The translations under genes and the position numbers were made by a program. Below, piece by piece: positions 1-8,253 of a stretch of DNA of 16,866 bases (positions are counted from its first letter, which is position 1; the number at the start of each line of letters is the position of its first letter). The notes beneath the pieces are model-generated. The model was given only the letters and a program-made list of their open reading frames with translations, ran no database searches and was not told where the DNA came from. The DNA comes from Rickettsia typhi (GTDB lineage: Bacteria > Pseudomonadota > Alphaproteobacteria > Rickettsiales > Rickettsiaceae). The DNA lies in assembly GCA_945878545.1 (NCBI GenBank), contig CAMCTQ010000012.1, positions 1 through 16,866 of the forward strand. Direction: 5' to 3'.

Positions 1-1712
1 CTAAAGGTTCTGGACGTATCGCCGAAGTTGCTGCCAGATTCAGTTTAGACGCCATGCCTGGTAAGCAAATGGCAATTGATGCTGACCTTGCTGCTGGATT
101 AGTCGATGAAAATGGCGCTAAAGCAAGACGAAAAACTCTTGAAGATGAAAGTACCTTTTATGGCGCAATGGACGGTGCCAATAAATTTGTCCGAGGTGAC
201 GCTATTGCTGGGTTAGTCATAACTTTCATCAACCTAATTGGTGGTATGATCGTTGGTATCCTGCAAAAGGATCTTTCCTTTGATGTTGCCGTTCAAACAT
301 ATACTATATTGACTATTGGTGACGGTCTTGTATCCCAGATCCCTTCCCTAATAATATCGATGTCAGCCGGCCTTTTAGTAACCAAAGCTGGGTCATCTGA
401 ATCTGCTAACCAGATGATCTTTGATCAACTTGGCAAGTATCCTCAAGCTCTAATGATGACTTCCATTGTAACTGCTCTCATGGCGTTCCTTCCTGGCTTA
501 CCATTTATTCCGTTTGCGTTAATCGCTTCTGCCAGCGGGGGCACGTCTTATTTAATATACGTCAAGCAGCAGCAACAGGCCAAGCCCCAAGGAGCAGGAA
601 CATCAGCTATTCCATCTTCAGGCTCTACTAGAGGACAATCTTCAGGAAGCTCAGAAGAACAAGCTGTAAGCGAATCTACCCAAATGACAGAAACACTACA
701 ACTTGATTTAATTAGATTAGAAATTGGTTATGGGCTGATGCCATTAATTAACAACCATAATGGTCATAATTTAACAGAACAAATTAAAGGCTTGCGCAAA
801 CAAATAGCTCAAGAATACGGCTTCATTATGCCATCTATTAGAATACAAGATAATATACAATTAGATAATGATGCTTACGTGATAAAAGTCAAAGAACTCG
901 AAGCTGGGAGAGGTTTTGTAAGACCTGGTAAACTTATGATTATGGATCCCCAAGGAGGAAATGTAAACATACCGGGAGAAAGTACAAAAGAGCCATCTTT
1001 CAATCTACCCGCTAAATGGATAGAAGAAAGCTACAAAGAAGAAGCTTTGTTTAATAACTGCACTATCGTTGATCCAGCGACTGTCATTACTACACATATC
1101 ACTGAATTGCTAAAGGAAAATATTACTGATTTGCTGTCTTATAGCGAAACACAAAAACTTCTTGATAACCTTGCCGAAGAGCACAAACAATTAGTAAAAG
1201 ATGTTATACCAGACATAGTTACTGTTGCTTCTCTGCAGAAAGTACTGCAGAATCTACTTTCTGAGATGATATCTATTCGCGATTTACCAACTATTTTGGA
1301 ATCAGTCGCAGATTCGGCAAGAGCAAATAAGAATTTAATGGCGATGACGGAAGCGGTACGAGTTCAACTTGCAAGACAAATTTGCCATCATAATACAAAC
1401 AAAGATGGTTTTATTCCTATAATAGCAATGTCTCCAGAGTGGGAAAGAACATTTATTGAAAGTTTAGTAGATGATGGAACTGGCAGTAAGCAACTTTCAA
1501 TGCAACCATCAAGACTACAAGACTTTGTTGCAAAAGTAAAAAAAGCTTTTGATGATCAGGCAATCAAAGGCTATATACCCGTTTTGCTTACAAATTCTTA
1601 TACAAGACCTTATATCCGATCAGTTATCGAGCGATTCAGACCAGCAACAGTTGTAATGTCTCAGAATGAAATTCATTATAAAGCAAAAATAAGAACATTA
1701 GACTCAATTTAA
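1..1712 (+). CDS. flhA: Flagellar type III export protein FlhA, 5' end missing
   Basis: FlhA is the large membrane protein of the flagellar type III export gate; its cytosolic domain docks chaperone-substrate complexes. The reading frame is open from base 3, so the gene begins upstream; about 570 residues are present and roughly 120-130 N-terminal ones are missing compared with a usual length near 700. The FHIPEP family signature, containing RIAEVAARF and DAMPGKQMAIDADL, is encoded at about 15-90. Hydrophobic segments follow at about 200-265, 305-385 and 415-560, then a Ser/Gly/Gln-rich linker (about 564-700) and the conserved cytosolic domain, including a GRGFVRPGKLMI stretch. The paralogue in injectisomes (SctV) shares this layout; the intact FHIPEP signature and overall resemblance favour FlhA, but no other flagellar gene is present in the window to confirm it. 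The next gene starts 20 bases downstream on the same strand. Confidence 0.93.
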   Translation, partial: KGSGRIAEVAARFSLDAMPGKQMAIDADLAAGLVDENGAKARRKTLEDESTFYGAMDGANKFVRGDAIAGLVITFINLIGGMIVGILQKDLSFDVAVQTYTILTIGDGLVSQIPSLIISMSAGLLVTKAGSSESANQMIFDQLGKYPQALMMTSIVTALMAFLPGLPFIPFALIASASGGTSYLIYVKQQQQAKPQGAGTSAIPSSGSTRGQSSGSSEEQAVSESTQMTETLQLDLIRLEIGYGLMPLINNHNGHNLTEQIKGLRKQIAQEYGFIMPSIRIQDNIQLDNDAYVIKVKELEAGRGFVRPGKLMIMDPQGGNVNIPGESTKEPSFNLPAKWIEESYKEEALFNNCTIVDPATVITTHITELLKENITDLLSYSETQKLLDNLAEEHKQLVKDVIPDIVTVASLQKVLQNLLSEMISIRDLPTILESVADSARANKNLMAMTEAVRVQLARQICHHNTNKDGFIPIIAMSPEWERTFIESLVDDGTGSKQLSMQPSRLQDFVAKVKKAFDDQAIKGYIPVLLTNSYTRPYIRSVIERFRPATVVMSQNEIHYKAKIRTLDSI

Positions 1713-1732
1713 GGTAAATTGGTAATTACAAA

Positions 1733-2167
1733 ATGGGCCAATTTGAAACTTATCTGCTACTATTTACAGATGTTTTAACTAGCAATTTTGCTTTTAATAT
1801 TTCATCAGAACTAGTTCTTGATACCATGCAAATATTTGGCAATTACAATAAACACCTTATGTTATTAGTGGCTACGGCTGCCTATATGTTTTCTATATGC
1901 ATAAATTACATTTTTGGAACTATATGCTATAAAATTTTGGCGCCATCAAATCAAAAAGCACCAGAATTAAACTCAAAAATCGAATATATTCGGAATTCTA
2001 GATTCCTGCTAGTAATAATCGCTGTTAGTTGTTTACCATTTTTTGGTAAATTTATAATATTATTCTCCGGATTCTGTCAGATAAATTTTAAAAAAACATT
2101 GATAATCTCTCTTTTTGCAAAACTTATCTATTATATAATAGTACTATTTTCTAGTTGCATTATATGA
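1733..2167 (+). CDS. Small YqaA-like (DedA/VTT superfamily) membrane protein, divergent
   Basis: A 144-residue hydrophobic protein with three or four likely membrane segments. Its length and pattern resemble the YqaA branch of the DedA/VTT (SNARE-associated) superfamily of inner-membrane proteins: an early N-x-S-S-E-L-V-L stretch, a middle A-T-A-A...N-Y-I-F-G segment, then L-P-F-F-G-K...F-S-G and A-K-L-I-Y-Y near the C-terminus, matching in order the P-G-N-S-E, N-x-x-L-G, P-V-V-G-D and G-K-x-x-R-Y positions I recall from E. coli YqaA. Several of those positions are changed (Pro to Ile, Asp to Lys, Gly-Lys to Ala-Lys, Arg to Tyr), so it is a divergent member or only a structural look-alike. 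DedA-type proteins are linked to lipid scrambling and membrane homeostasis; no specific role can be assigned here. No strong ribosome binding site precedes ATG 1733. The stop overlaps the addB start, so the two genes are probably translated together. Confidence 0.6.
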   Translation: MGQFETYLLLFTDVLTSNFAFNISSELVLDTMQIFGNYNKHLMLLVATAAYMFSICINYIFGTICYKILAPSNQKAPELNSKIEYIRNSRFLLVIIAVSCLPFFGKFIILFSGFCQINFKKTLIISLFAKLIYYIIVLFSSCII

Positions 2168-4854
2168 CAATATATCGTACTTCAGAAAAAGAGTCTTTTG
2201 TTGATGAAGTAGCAGATTTTATTTTCACCAATTTCAAAACCAATTTAAATAATGTAAAAGTTATTTTACCAAACGGTTATCTTTGCAATTACTTGCAAAA
2301 AAATATAATCAATAAAACTGGCACAACAATATTGCCTAACATTATACCTATAAATGATGTTAGCTCTTCGATGGAAGAAACTTTTAAAATTCCTTCAGAG
2401 CAGATCGGCAAAGTTACAAACCTAGAAGAAAAAATGATCCTGACAGAAATTATCAACTCTTACGATAATTTAAATTACCAAACAATACAAACCATAAGCT
2501 TATCTTCCTCTCTTACAAAGTTATTTTTTGAATTTGAAGCTAATGATATTGATTTTACGATATTAAAAAATGTACCAACTTTAGACCAAGCAGAGCATTG
2601 GCACTTTATTTATGATTTTCTAGAATTTGCTTATAAAAATTGGCAAGAAAAAATTACTATTATAAAAAAACTAACCCCTGCTCGTTACCAAAAATTAATG
2701 TTTAACACTGAAATAAACAGATTGCAAAATAGTAAGAATTACACAATTCTTGCTGGAGTAATAGGCAATAACAAAATAACCAAGGATTTTATTGTAGGAG
2801 TATCTAAACTAAGCAATGGCTATGTTATACTACCACCATTTGTTGTCACCGACTCTCAGCCAAATAAAGTAACTACTTCAGAAGATCCTCTTTATAACAT
2901 CAATAAATTGTTAAATCAGTTAGATGTAACTATTCAGAATTTACCTTACCTAGGTAAAACTAATCAACCAACCATATTAGATAATTTATTAAACAAAAGC
3001 ACAGCTACCGATTTCAAGAATAATATAGAGTATATTGAATTTGATAATATTATCCTAGAAGCTGAATATATTGCTGCAAGATGCAAGGATGCTCTTACAA
3101 AACATAGTAATGCCAAAATTGCGGTTTTAATCAATGACAAACTAAAGCATTACTTTACCGCTAAATTTGATAAATATGGGCTTAATTTCTCTGATCTACT
3201 TGGAGAAAACATACTAAATTTGCCTGTAACAAGTTTTATAATAGAAGTAGCAAAAAACATCTGCAAAGAATTTTCTTTAAAAGATTTTATAAGTTTAATT
3301 TTACATCCTTTAATTATTTGCGACGAAACAAGAAAACTAAAACAACTAATTACCAAACATAATAGATTTGCTCAAGATATTGCTATTATAAACGAAATAA
3401 TTAATAATAATTTTACTGAACTATCTCATTTAAAAAAGCTAAATAATATCTGCAAAACTTTAACAAAAAGATTTACAACTCCTGATTTTAACACCCTACT
3501 AATAGCAACTATTGAAACCTCAAAAACAATATATCCGAATTTGTGGCAAGGATTTAATAATAACAAAATTGCTACCAGTATATTAGAAATTATCAATAAT
3601 AATTGGTCGCTGGTACTTGATGATTTAGAAACTTTTCCAGACATTCTTCAAGAATTACTTTCAGGTGGACGTATTTACAATCAACCTAGTGAAAGTAACA
3701 TAACTATTTGCTCCGCTAATGAAGTAACGCTTATAAATTATGATCTAATAATATATACAAACTTTGTTCTAAATTCATGCCCTCTGCCACAAATAAATAG
3801 CCCCTGGTTAAACAATCAAATGATAGAACAAATAGGCTTAGATTCATGGGCTGCACGATTTGGAAATTCAATGTATGATTTTTATTTAAATTTACACAAT
3901 AAAAAAGTTCTGATTACTAGATCTATTAAAACAGATAATTCTTCAACCTCTATGCCATCTCCTTTTTTATTAAGTTTAAAGCATATATTAGGCAATAATT
4001 TTAATCAACTTTCTGCAAACTTCCCACAAAATAATTCTACTCATAATTATGAAGAATACGCATCTGCTGATTTTTTTCCAAAGCAATTATCAGCGACTGA
4101 CATAGAAACTCTGATTCGAGCCCCGTATAATTTTTACGTAAAAAAAATCCTGAACTTAAAAATTGAAAAAGAGCTGGAAGAAACTCCAGCCCTCTCAGAA
4201 TTTGGTAATTTTTTTCATAAAGTAGTTGAATTATACACTAAAAATCATGATTCAAACCAACTAATAAGTTTGGATAAATTTAATAATTATGCTAGAGAAT
4301 TATTAACTAGCAGCATATTTCCAAAACAAACTCAACATATTTGGCAACTTAAGATCGAAGCACTGTCCCAAGATTTTATCTCGTTTGATAACCAGAGGCG
4401 TCAGAACACAAAACAAGTTTTCTCAGAGATACGAGGAGAAATTGAATTAGATATTTATAGTACAAAAATAAAAATTGTAGCAATAGCTGACCGCATTGAA
4501 GTAACCGGAAATAACAAAGCAGCAATCCTTGATTATAAAACAGGCACTATTCCCACAAAAAAAGACGTACTATCTGGTCTTAGTCCTCAGCTGATTATCG
4601 AATCTATTATCCTGCTTGAAGGGGGGTTTGCTGAATTAGGAAAAATGGAAACAGAAAGTTTAATTTACGTCAAAATCAATAGCAACGAACCATATATTTC
4701 TACGAGTGAAATATCTATTACTAAAGATGATATCTTACAACATAAACAAGGTTTCATTAACTTGCTCCACCACTACATTACCACAGGTCAGTACATGATA
4801 GAGCCAAATTTAATGAACTATGATGATTACTGGCACCTAGCGAGAAGAGGTTGA
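2164..4854 (+). CDS. addB: Double-strand break repair protein AddB, PD-(D/E)XK nuclease
   Basis: AddB is the partner of the AddA helicase-nuclease; together they resect DNA ends for RecA-dependent repair, the job RecBCD does in E. coli. The N-terminus resembles alphaproteobacterial AddB (V-I-L-P-N-G followed by L-P-N-I-I-P-I-N-D-V) and has no Walker A motif, as expected for that type. The C-terminal nuclease domain is intact: G681-N-F-F-H685, D776 in A-D-R-I-E, D790-Y-K792, and Q809 in S-P-Q-L-I-I-E. The end, Y-W-H-L-A-R-R-G, also fits the family. The iron-sulfur cluster cysteines of Gram-positive AddB are not evident (R-A-P-Y where a Cys would lie). A TTG at 2155 is also in frame, but ATG 2164 overlaps the stop of the upstream gene as ATGA and is the better start, giving 896 residues. 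No addA follows; the next gene, uup, converges 13 bases away. Confidence 0.88.
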   Translation: MTIYRTSEKESFVDEVADFIFTNFKTNLNNVKVILPNGYLCNYLQKNIINKTGTTILPNIIPINDVSSSMEETFKIPSEQIGKVTNLEEKMILTEIINSYDNLNYQTIQTISLSSSLTKLFFEFEANDIDFTILKNVPTLDQAEHWHFIYDFLEFAYKNWQEKITIIKKLTPARYQKLMFNTEINRLQNSKNYTILAGVIGNNKITKDFIVGVSKLSNGYVILPPFVVTDSQPNKVTTSEDPLYNINKLLNQLDVTIQNLPYLGKTNQPTILDNLLNKSTATDFKNNIEYIEFDNIILEAEYIAARCKDALTKHSNAKIAVLINDKLKHYFTAKFDKYGLNFSDLLGENILNLPVTSFIIEVAKNICKEFSLKDFISLILHPLIICDETRKLKQLITKHNRFAQDIAIINEIINNNFTELSHLKKLNNICKTLTKRFTTPDFNTLLIATIETSKTIYPNLWQGFNNNKIATSILEIINNNWSLVLDDLETFPDILQELLSGGRIYNQPSESNITICSANEVTLINYDLIIYTNFVLNSCPLPQINSPWLNNQMIEQIGLDSWAARFGNSMYDFYLNLHNKKVLITRSIKTDNSSTSMPSPFLLSLKHILGNNFNQLSANFPQNNSTHNYEEYASADFFPKQLSATDIETLIRAPYNFYVKKILNLKIEKELEETPALSEFGNFFHKVVELYTKNHDSNQLISLDKFNNYARELLTSSIFPKQTQHIWQLKIEALSQDFISFDNQRRQNTKQVFSEIRGEIELDIYSTKIKIVAIADRIEVTGNNKAAILDYKTGTIPTKKDVLSGLSPQLIIESIILLEGGFAELGKMETESLIYVKINSNEPYISTSEISITKDDILQHKQGFINLLHHYITTGQYMIEPNLMNYDDYWHLARRG

Positions 4855-4867
4855 GCTTAAATAAGAT

Positions 4868-6682
4868 TTAGGTTTTACTTTCGTTCATATTCTCGACTTC
4901 TAGCCACTGAAGCATTTTGTCATCGAGAAGTTTTTTATTTTCTTCAAGTTTTTTGGAATGCTTATGAAAAGCTTCGGGATTTTTAGAATATAAATCTCCT
5001 TGCATTAACTTCTTTTCAAGATCTGCGATATTACTTTCTATTTCTTCAATTTCTTTTGGTAAAACTTCAAGTAATCTTTGATATTTATAGCTTAATTTTG
5101 TTTGCTTCTTAGCTATTTCTTCTGAATTGATAGTATTGATTTTGTTTTTATCTTTATCACGAATTGCAGCTTTAGAGTTAACATCTTGTTTATAAAATTT
5201 TAAATAATCTTCATAACCACCATAAAGATCGATAATTTTTTCCCCCGTAAAGACTAAAGTTCTTGTAACTAGTCTCTCTAAAAAATCCCTATCATGGCTA
5301 ACAATCATCAGAGTTCCATCATACTCAGCAAGTACTTCAAGCAACATCTCCAAACTATCCATATCAAGATCATTGGTTGGTTCATCTAGAATCAAAAAAT
5401 TACCGGGAGAAATAAGAGCCTTAGCAAGCAACAATCTATTTGCCTCACCCCCAGATAAAGTAGCCACCTTGTCATTAATAATTTTTGGATCAAACATGAA
5501 ATTTTTTAAATATGCCGCTACATGCATTGTTCGGTTTTTTAAAAATACCTGATCGCCGCCACCTGGGCAAATTGTTAACTTGATACTATGTTCTTTGTTC
5601 AACTGCGTTCTATGTTGATCAAAATAAGTTATTTCAAGGTTGCTACCATGCTTGATTTTGCCTTCTAGTGGTATTAATTCTTTAGTAAGAATTTTGATTA
5701 ATGTTGATTTTCCAGAGCCATTTGGCCCAATAACGCCAATTTTTTCACCTTTCTTAACTTTAAAACTAAAATTATTAAAAATATTTTTATCTTCATAATT
5801 AAAGGAAACATTTTCAGCTTCAATAATAAATTGAGTTTTTTTTACTTCCTCAGCAAGTTCAATCTGCAATTTTGCTTTGGCACTAGTGAGTGTTGCTTGA
5901 TGAACTCTCAAACTGTCCCTGAGTCTATGTAAATTTGCTAGCCTTTTCTGATTTCGTTTTCTTCTCGCTGTAACACCTGTATTTAACCAACCTTTTTCTA
6001 CCTCTAGCTTGCGAGTCATTTTGCGTAAAACGGCCTCTTCTCCACTAATAATCTCGTTACGCCACTCGTCATAATGCTTAAAACCTTTATTTGATTTTCT
6101 AAGTTCTGCTCGGTCTATCCACCAAACTTTATTAGTTACATTTTCCTGAAATGTTCTATCATGGCTAATACAAATAATAGCACCAGTGTATGATTTAACA
6201 TACTCTTCAAGCCACTCAATTGCAGTAATATCTAAATGATTAGTTGGCTCATCGAGCAAAAGAATATCTGGCTGACATACAAGAGCTTTTGCCAAGAATG
6301 CCCTGCGAATTTGACCACCAGAACAATTCTTAAGCTCCAAATTGCCATTAATTTGTAATTTATCTAAAACAATATCAGCAAGATGTCTGTTTTCTTCAGG
6401 TGTTGCAATTCCTTCTAAAACAAATTCGTAGATACTATAATTTTTTTTAAAAGTTATATCTTGTTTTAAATAACCAATATTAATTATTGGATCTTTAAAT
6501 AATTCTCCACTATCAAGCTCATACTCTTCTGCCATAATCTTCATTAGACTTGATTTGCCAGAACCATTCCTACCAACAAGGCAAATTTTATCTCCTGGAT
6601 ATATGTATAATTCCAAAGACGACAGAACAATTTTGTCAGCAAAACTTAAATTACCATCTTTGATATAAAAAATAGGCGTCAT
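4868..6682 (-). CDS. uup: ABC-F family ATPase Uup
   Basis: A soluble tandem ABC ATPase of 604 residues without membrane segments, therefore ABC-F rather than a transporter. Domain 1 has Walker A GRNGSGKS (37-44), signature C-S-G-G-Q (120-124) and Walker B with D-E-P-T-N-H-L-D (144-151). A basic, helical inter-domain linker covers about 200-285. Domain 2 has GPNGSGKS (319-326), L-S-G-G-E (409-413) and I-L-D-E-P-T-N-D-L-D (431-440), followed by M-D-S-L-E, typical of Uup. The C-terminal tail (about 520-595) is a charged coiled coil, the Uup DNA-binding-type domain. Uup-type proteins act on ribosomes or branched DNA; in E. coli, loss of uup raises precise excision of transposons. Both active sites look complete. 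No Shine-Dalgarno sequence is obvious before ATG 6682. The gene diverges from rpoN and converges on addB; I see no terminator hairpin in the 13 bases between uup and addB. Confidence 0.92.
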   Translation of the reverse strand: MTPIFYIKDGNLSFADKIVLSSLELYIYPGDKICLVGRNGSGKSSLMKIMAEEYELDSGELFKDPIINIGYLKQDITFKKNYSIYEFVLEGIATPEENRHLADIVLDKLQINGNLELKNCSGGQIRRAFLAKALVCQPDILLLDEPTNHLDITAIEWLEEYVKSYTGAIICISHDRTFQENVTNKVWWIDRAELRKSNKGFKHYDEWRNEIISGEEAVLRKMTRKLEVEKGWLNTGVTARRKRNQKRLANLHRLRDSLRVHQATLTSAKAKLQIELAEEVKKTQFIIEAENVSFNYEDKNIFNNFSFKVKKGEKIGVIGPNGSGKSTLIKILTKELIPLEGKIKHGSNLEITYFDQHRTQLNKEHSIKLTICPGGGDQVFLKNRTMHVAAYLKNFMFDPKIINDKVATLSGGEANRLLLAKALISPGNFLILDEPTNDLDMDSLEMLLEVLAEYDGTLMIVSHDRDFLERLVTRTLVFTGEKIIDLYGGYEDYLKFYKQDVNSKAAIRDKDKNKINTINSEEIAKKQTKLSYKYQRLLEVLPKEIEEIESNIADLEKKLMQGDLYSKNPEAFHKHSKKLEENKKLLDDKMLQWLEVENMNESKT

Positions 6683-6767
6683 AATTTAAATATTTGGTAT
6701 AAAATTGGCGTAGTACCAGATATAATAGACTAAATTATATTGAACACTAGGTTTTTATTTTATCCTC
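6683..6767. promoter_or_regulatory. Divergent intergenic region between uup and rpoN
   Basis: This 85-base, very AT-rich gap must carry the start signals for both uup (leftward) and rpoN (rightward) unless they are transcribed from elsewhere. A perfect -10-like TATAAT lies at 6721-6726 on the + strand, but nothing resembling TTGACA lies 16-18 bases before it. On the - strand a TATAAT is read at 6739-6734, also without a good -35. A short inverted repeat, TGGTA (6695-6699) and TACCA (6714-6718), sits between the two genes and could be an operator, though five-base arms are common by chance in such sequence. Confidence 0.35.
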
Positions 6768-8141
6768 ATGACTAAACAAATTCAAAAATTTGAGCAAAAA
6801 CAGTCTCTGTCAATGACGACTAGTATGCATCAAAGCATTAATATTTTGCAGATGTCAAATCTTGAATTATCGGCCTTTGCAGCAGTAGAACTAGGTAAAA
6901 ATCCTTTTATTGAAGATGACAGCACACCTCTTGAGACAAAAAACAAAAATCAGGATACACAAGGAAAATTCACCAATTCTGCTAGCACGAGCCGTAGTAA
7001 CAGTTCCTATTCAAGCCAAGATTTTCTAGAAAATATTGTCAAAGAAGTAACGTTAAAAGAACATATTATCGAGCAAATAAACATCTCCTTTGATGATAAT
7101 AAACATATTTTAATTGCAAACTATCTACTGGATTACCTGCAAAGTAATGGATACCTGAATGTTGACCTAAATGAGGTTGCTGCTAATTTGAAATGTGACC
7201 TTAGCGTTGTTGAAGAGGTATTAAAAACACTACAAACTTTTGATCCAGCAGGAATTTTTGCTAGAAACTTAAAAGAATGTTTATTACTACAACTCAGTGA
7301 ACAACCTAATGTAAGCCAAGCATTGCTTAAGATGGTTCAGAATATTGATCTCATTGCCAGCGGTAACTTAAAAAAATTATCCAAATTATGCGATGTAGAT
7401 GTTGCTAATTTAGGAGACCTAATAAAGCAAATAAAATTACTAAATCCAAAACCTGCCAACGGCTTTTTAGTTGAGCAGACAAGTTACAAAATTCCAGATG
7501 TTATACTAACAATATTAGACAATGGTGAATTAAAGCTGGAAATTAATGAAGAAGCGATGCCAAAATTAAAAGTGAACCATGAGTATTATATAAAAATTAA
7601 AGACGGTGTCATAGCTAAGGATGAGAAAGAATTTATCAAAAATGAGATTGAATCCGCCACCACAATTGTAAAAGGCATAGAACAAAGGGCGATTACCATA
7701 ATCAAGGTAGCGAAAGCTATAGTTGAAAATCAAATAGATTTTTTTACCAGAGGGGTTATGTTTTTAAAACCTATGACCTTAAATACAATAGCTGTAATAA
7801 CTGGTTTCAACGAAAGTACAGTCAGTCGTTCTACATCAAACAAATATATTGCAACTCCTAGCGGAATATATGAACTTAAATATTTCTTCTCCTCTAGTCT
7901 ATCTAGTACTAGAGCAGTTGGTGATGATATTTCTAGCACTAAAGCTAAGGAAATTATTCGTCAGATCGTTTTAAGCGAAGACCCAGATGCAATTCTTTCT
8001 GACGACGATATAACAGAACAACTAGGTAAATTTAATATAAGCATAGCAAGAAGAACGGTAGCAAAATACAGAGAAGCACTTGATATCCCGACTTCTGCAG
8101 TCCGTAAAAGAAATAGGGCAATTTCCGGTAATAACGGCTAG
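6768..8141 (+). CDS. rpoN: RNA polymerase sigma-54 factor RpoN
   Basis: Sigma-54 directs RNA polymerase to -24/-12 promoters and needs an AAA+ activator to open them. All three regions of the family are present in 457 residues. Region I (about 9-50) carries Q-S-L-S-M-T, Q-S-I-N-I-L-Q-M-S-N-L-E-L and K-N-P-F-I-E, the activator-responsive part. A polar, Ser/Asn/Gln-rich region II follows (about 51-85). The core-binding domain covers about 85-300. The DNA-binding helix-turn-helix is at about 335-375, with N-E-S-T-V-S-R and N-K-Y-I-A-T-P. The RpoN box that reads the -24 element is A-R-R-T-V-A-K-Y-R-E (427-436). Nothing catalytic or structural appears lost, so it should be functional. There is no purine-rich Shine-Dalgarno sequence before ATG 6768; the bases just before it read TATCCTC. 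An in-frame stop at 6741 with no alternative start after it fixes this start. Its targets cannot be told from the window; flagellar or stress genes are possible. Confidence 0.95.
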   Translation: MTKQIQKFEQKQSLSMTTSMHQSINILQMSNLELSAFAAVELGKNPFIEDDSTPLETKNKNQDTQGKFTNSASTSRSNSSYSSQDFLENIVKEVTLKEHIIEQINISFDDNKHILIANYLLDYLQSNGYLNVDLNEVAANLKCDLSVVEEVLKTLQTFDPAGIFARNLKECLLLQLSEQPNVSQALLKMVQNIDLIASGNLKKLSKLCDVDVANLGDLIKQIKLLNPKPANGFLVEQTSYKIPDVILTILDNGELKLEINEEAMPKLKVNHEYYIKIKDGVIAKDEKEFIKNEIESATTIVKGIEQRAITIIKVAKAIVENQIDFFTRGVMFLKPMTLNTIAVITGFNESTVSRSTSNKYIATPSGIYELKYFFSSSLSSTRAVGDDISSTKAKEIIRQIVLSEDPDAILSDDDITEQLGKFNISIARRTVAKYREALDIPTSAVRKRNRAISGNNG

Positions 8142-8172
8142 TATCAGCTGTATAGCAAAACCAGTTTAATGT

Positions 8173-8210
8173 ATACAAGCTATATGTGCTTGCATTCTTA
8201 TTTTAATTTT
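8173..8210 (+). terminator. Weak terminator-like hairpin after rpoN
   Basis: ATACAAGC (8173-8180) can pair with GCTTGCAT (8188-8195) with one A/C mismatch around a seven-base loop, followed by a T-rich stretch (8196-8210). It lies 32 bases after the rpoN stop, where a terminator would be expected, but the stem is weak and the T run is interrupted by C and A. Confidence 0.35.
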
Positions 8211-8217
8211 ATATCTT
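8190..8217 (+). promoter_or_regulatory. Possible sigma-70-type promoter for the FNR-folD-cysQ operon
   Basis: TTGCAT (8190-8195) and TATCTT (8212-8217) are spaced by 16 bases and would start transcription about 30 bases before the ATG at 8254. Each box matches its consensus at about four of six positions. In such AT-rich sequence this is only a candidate. It overlaps the descending arm of the hairpin proposed as the rpoN terminator. Confidence 0.3.
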
Positions 8218-8253
8218 GTAACAATAAATAAAAAAACTTATTCATAAAATACT

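Noticed and set aside
1..660. A G+C step in flhA, about 45% in the first 660 bases against about 32% afterwards (hand count of sample lines), suggesting a mosaic gene.
   Set aside because: A rough count of third codon positions gave similar values on both sides (about 27-28%) in the stretches sampled. The step mostly follows the Gly/Ala-rich membrane part versus the Lys/Asn/Ile-rich cytosolic part; only about 480-590 stays somewhat high.
1233..1252. Direct repeat of CTGCAGAA in flhA.
   Set aside because: Eight bases, two copies, encoding L-Q-K and L-Q-N in a conserved helix; no sign of a mobile or regulatory element.
2155..2163. TTG at 2155 as the addB start.
   Set aside because: ATG 2164 overlaps the upstream stop as ATGA and gives the expected N-terminus; the three extra residues have no support.
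2313..2334. TGGCAC followed by TTGC inside addB, resembling a sigma-54 promoter.
   Set aside because: The spacing is two bases too long for a -24/-12 promoter, and it lies inside a coding region with no gene start behind it.
7892..7914. Inverted repeat CTCTAGT/ACTAGAG with a nine-base loop in rpoN.
   Set aside because: It is fully inside conserved coding sequence (a Ser-rich stretch after the helix-turn-helix) and lacks a T run; probably chance from repeated Ser codons.
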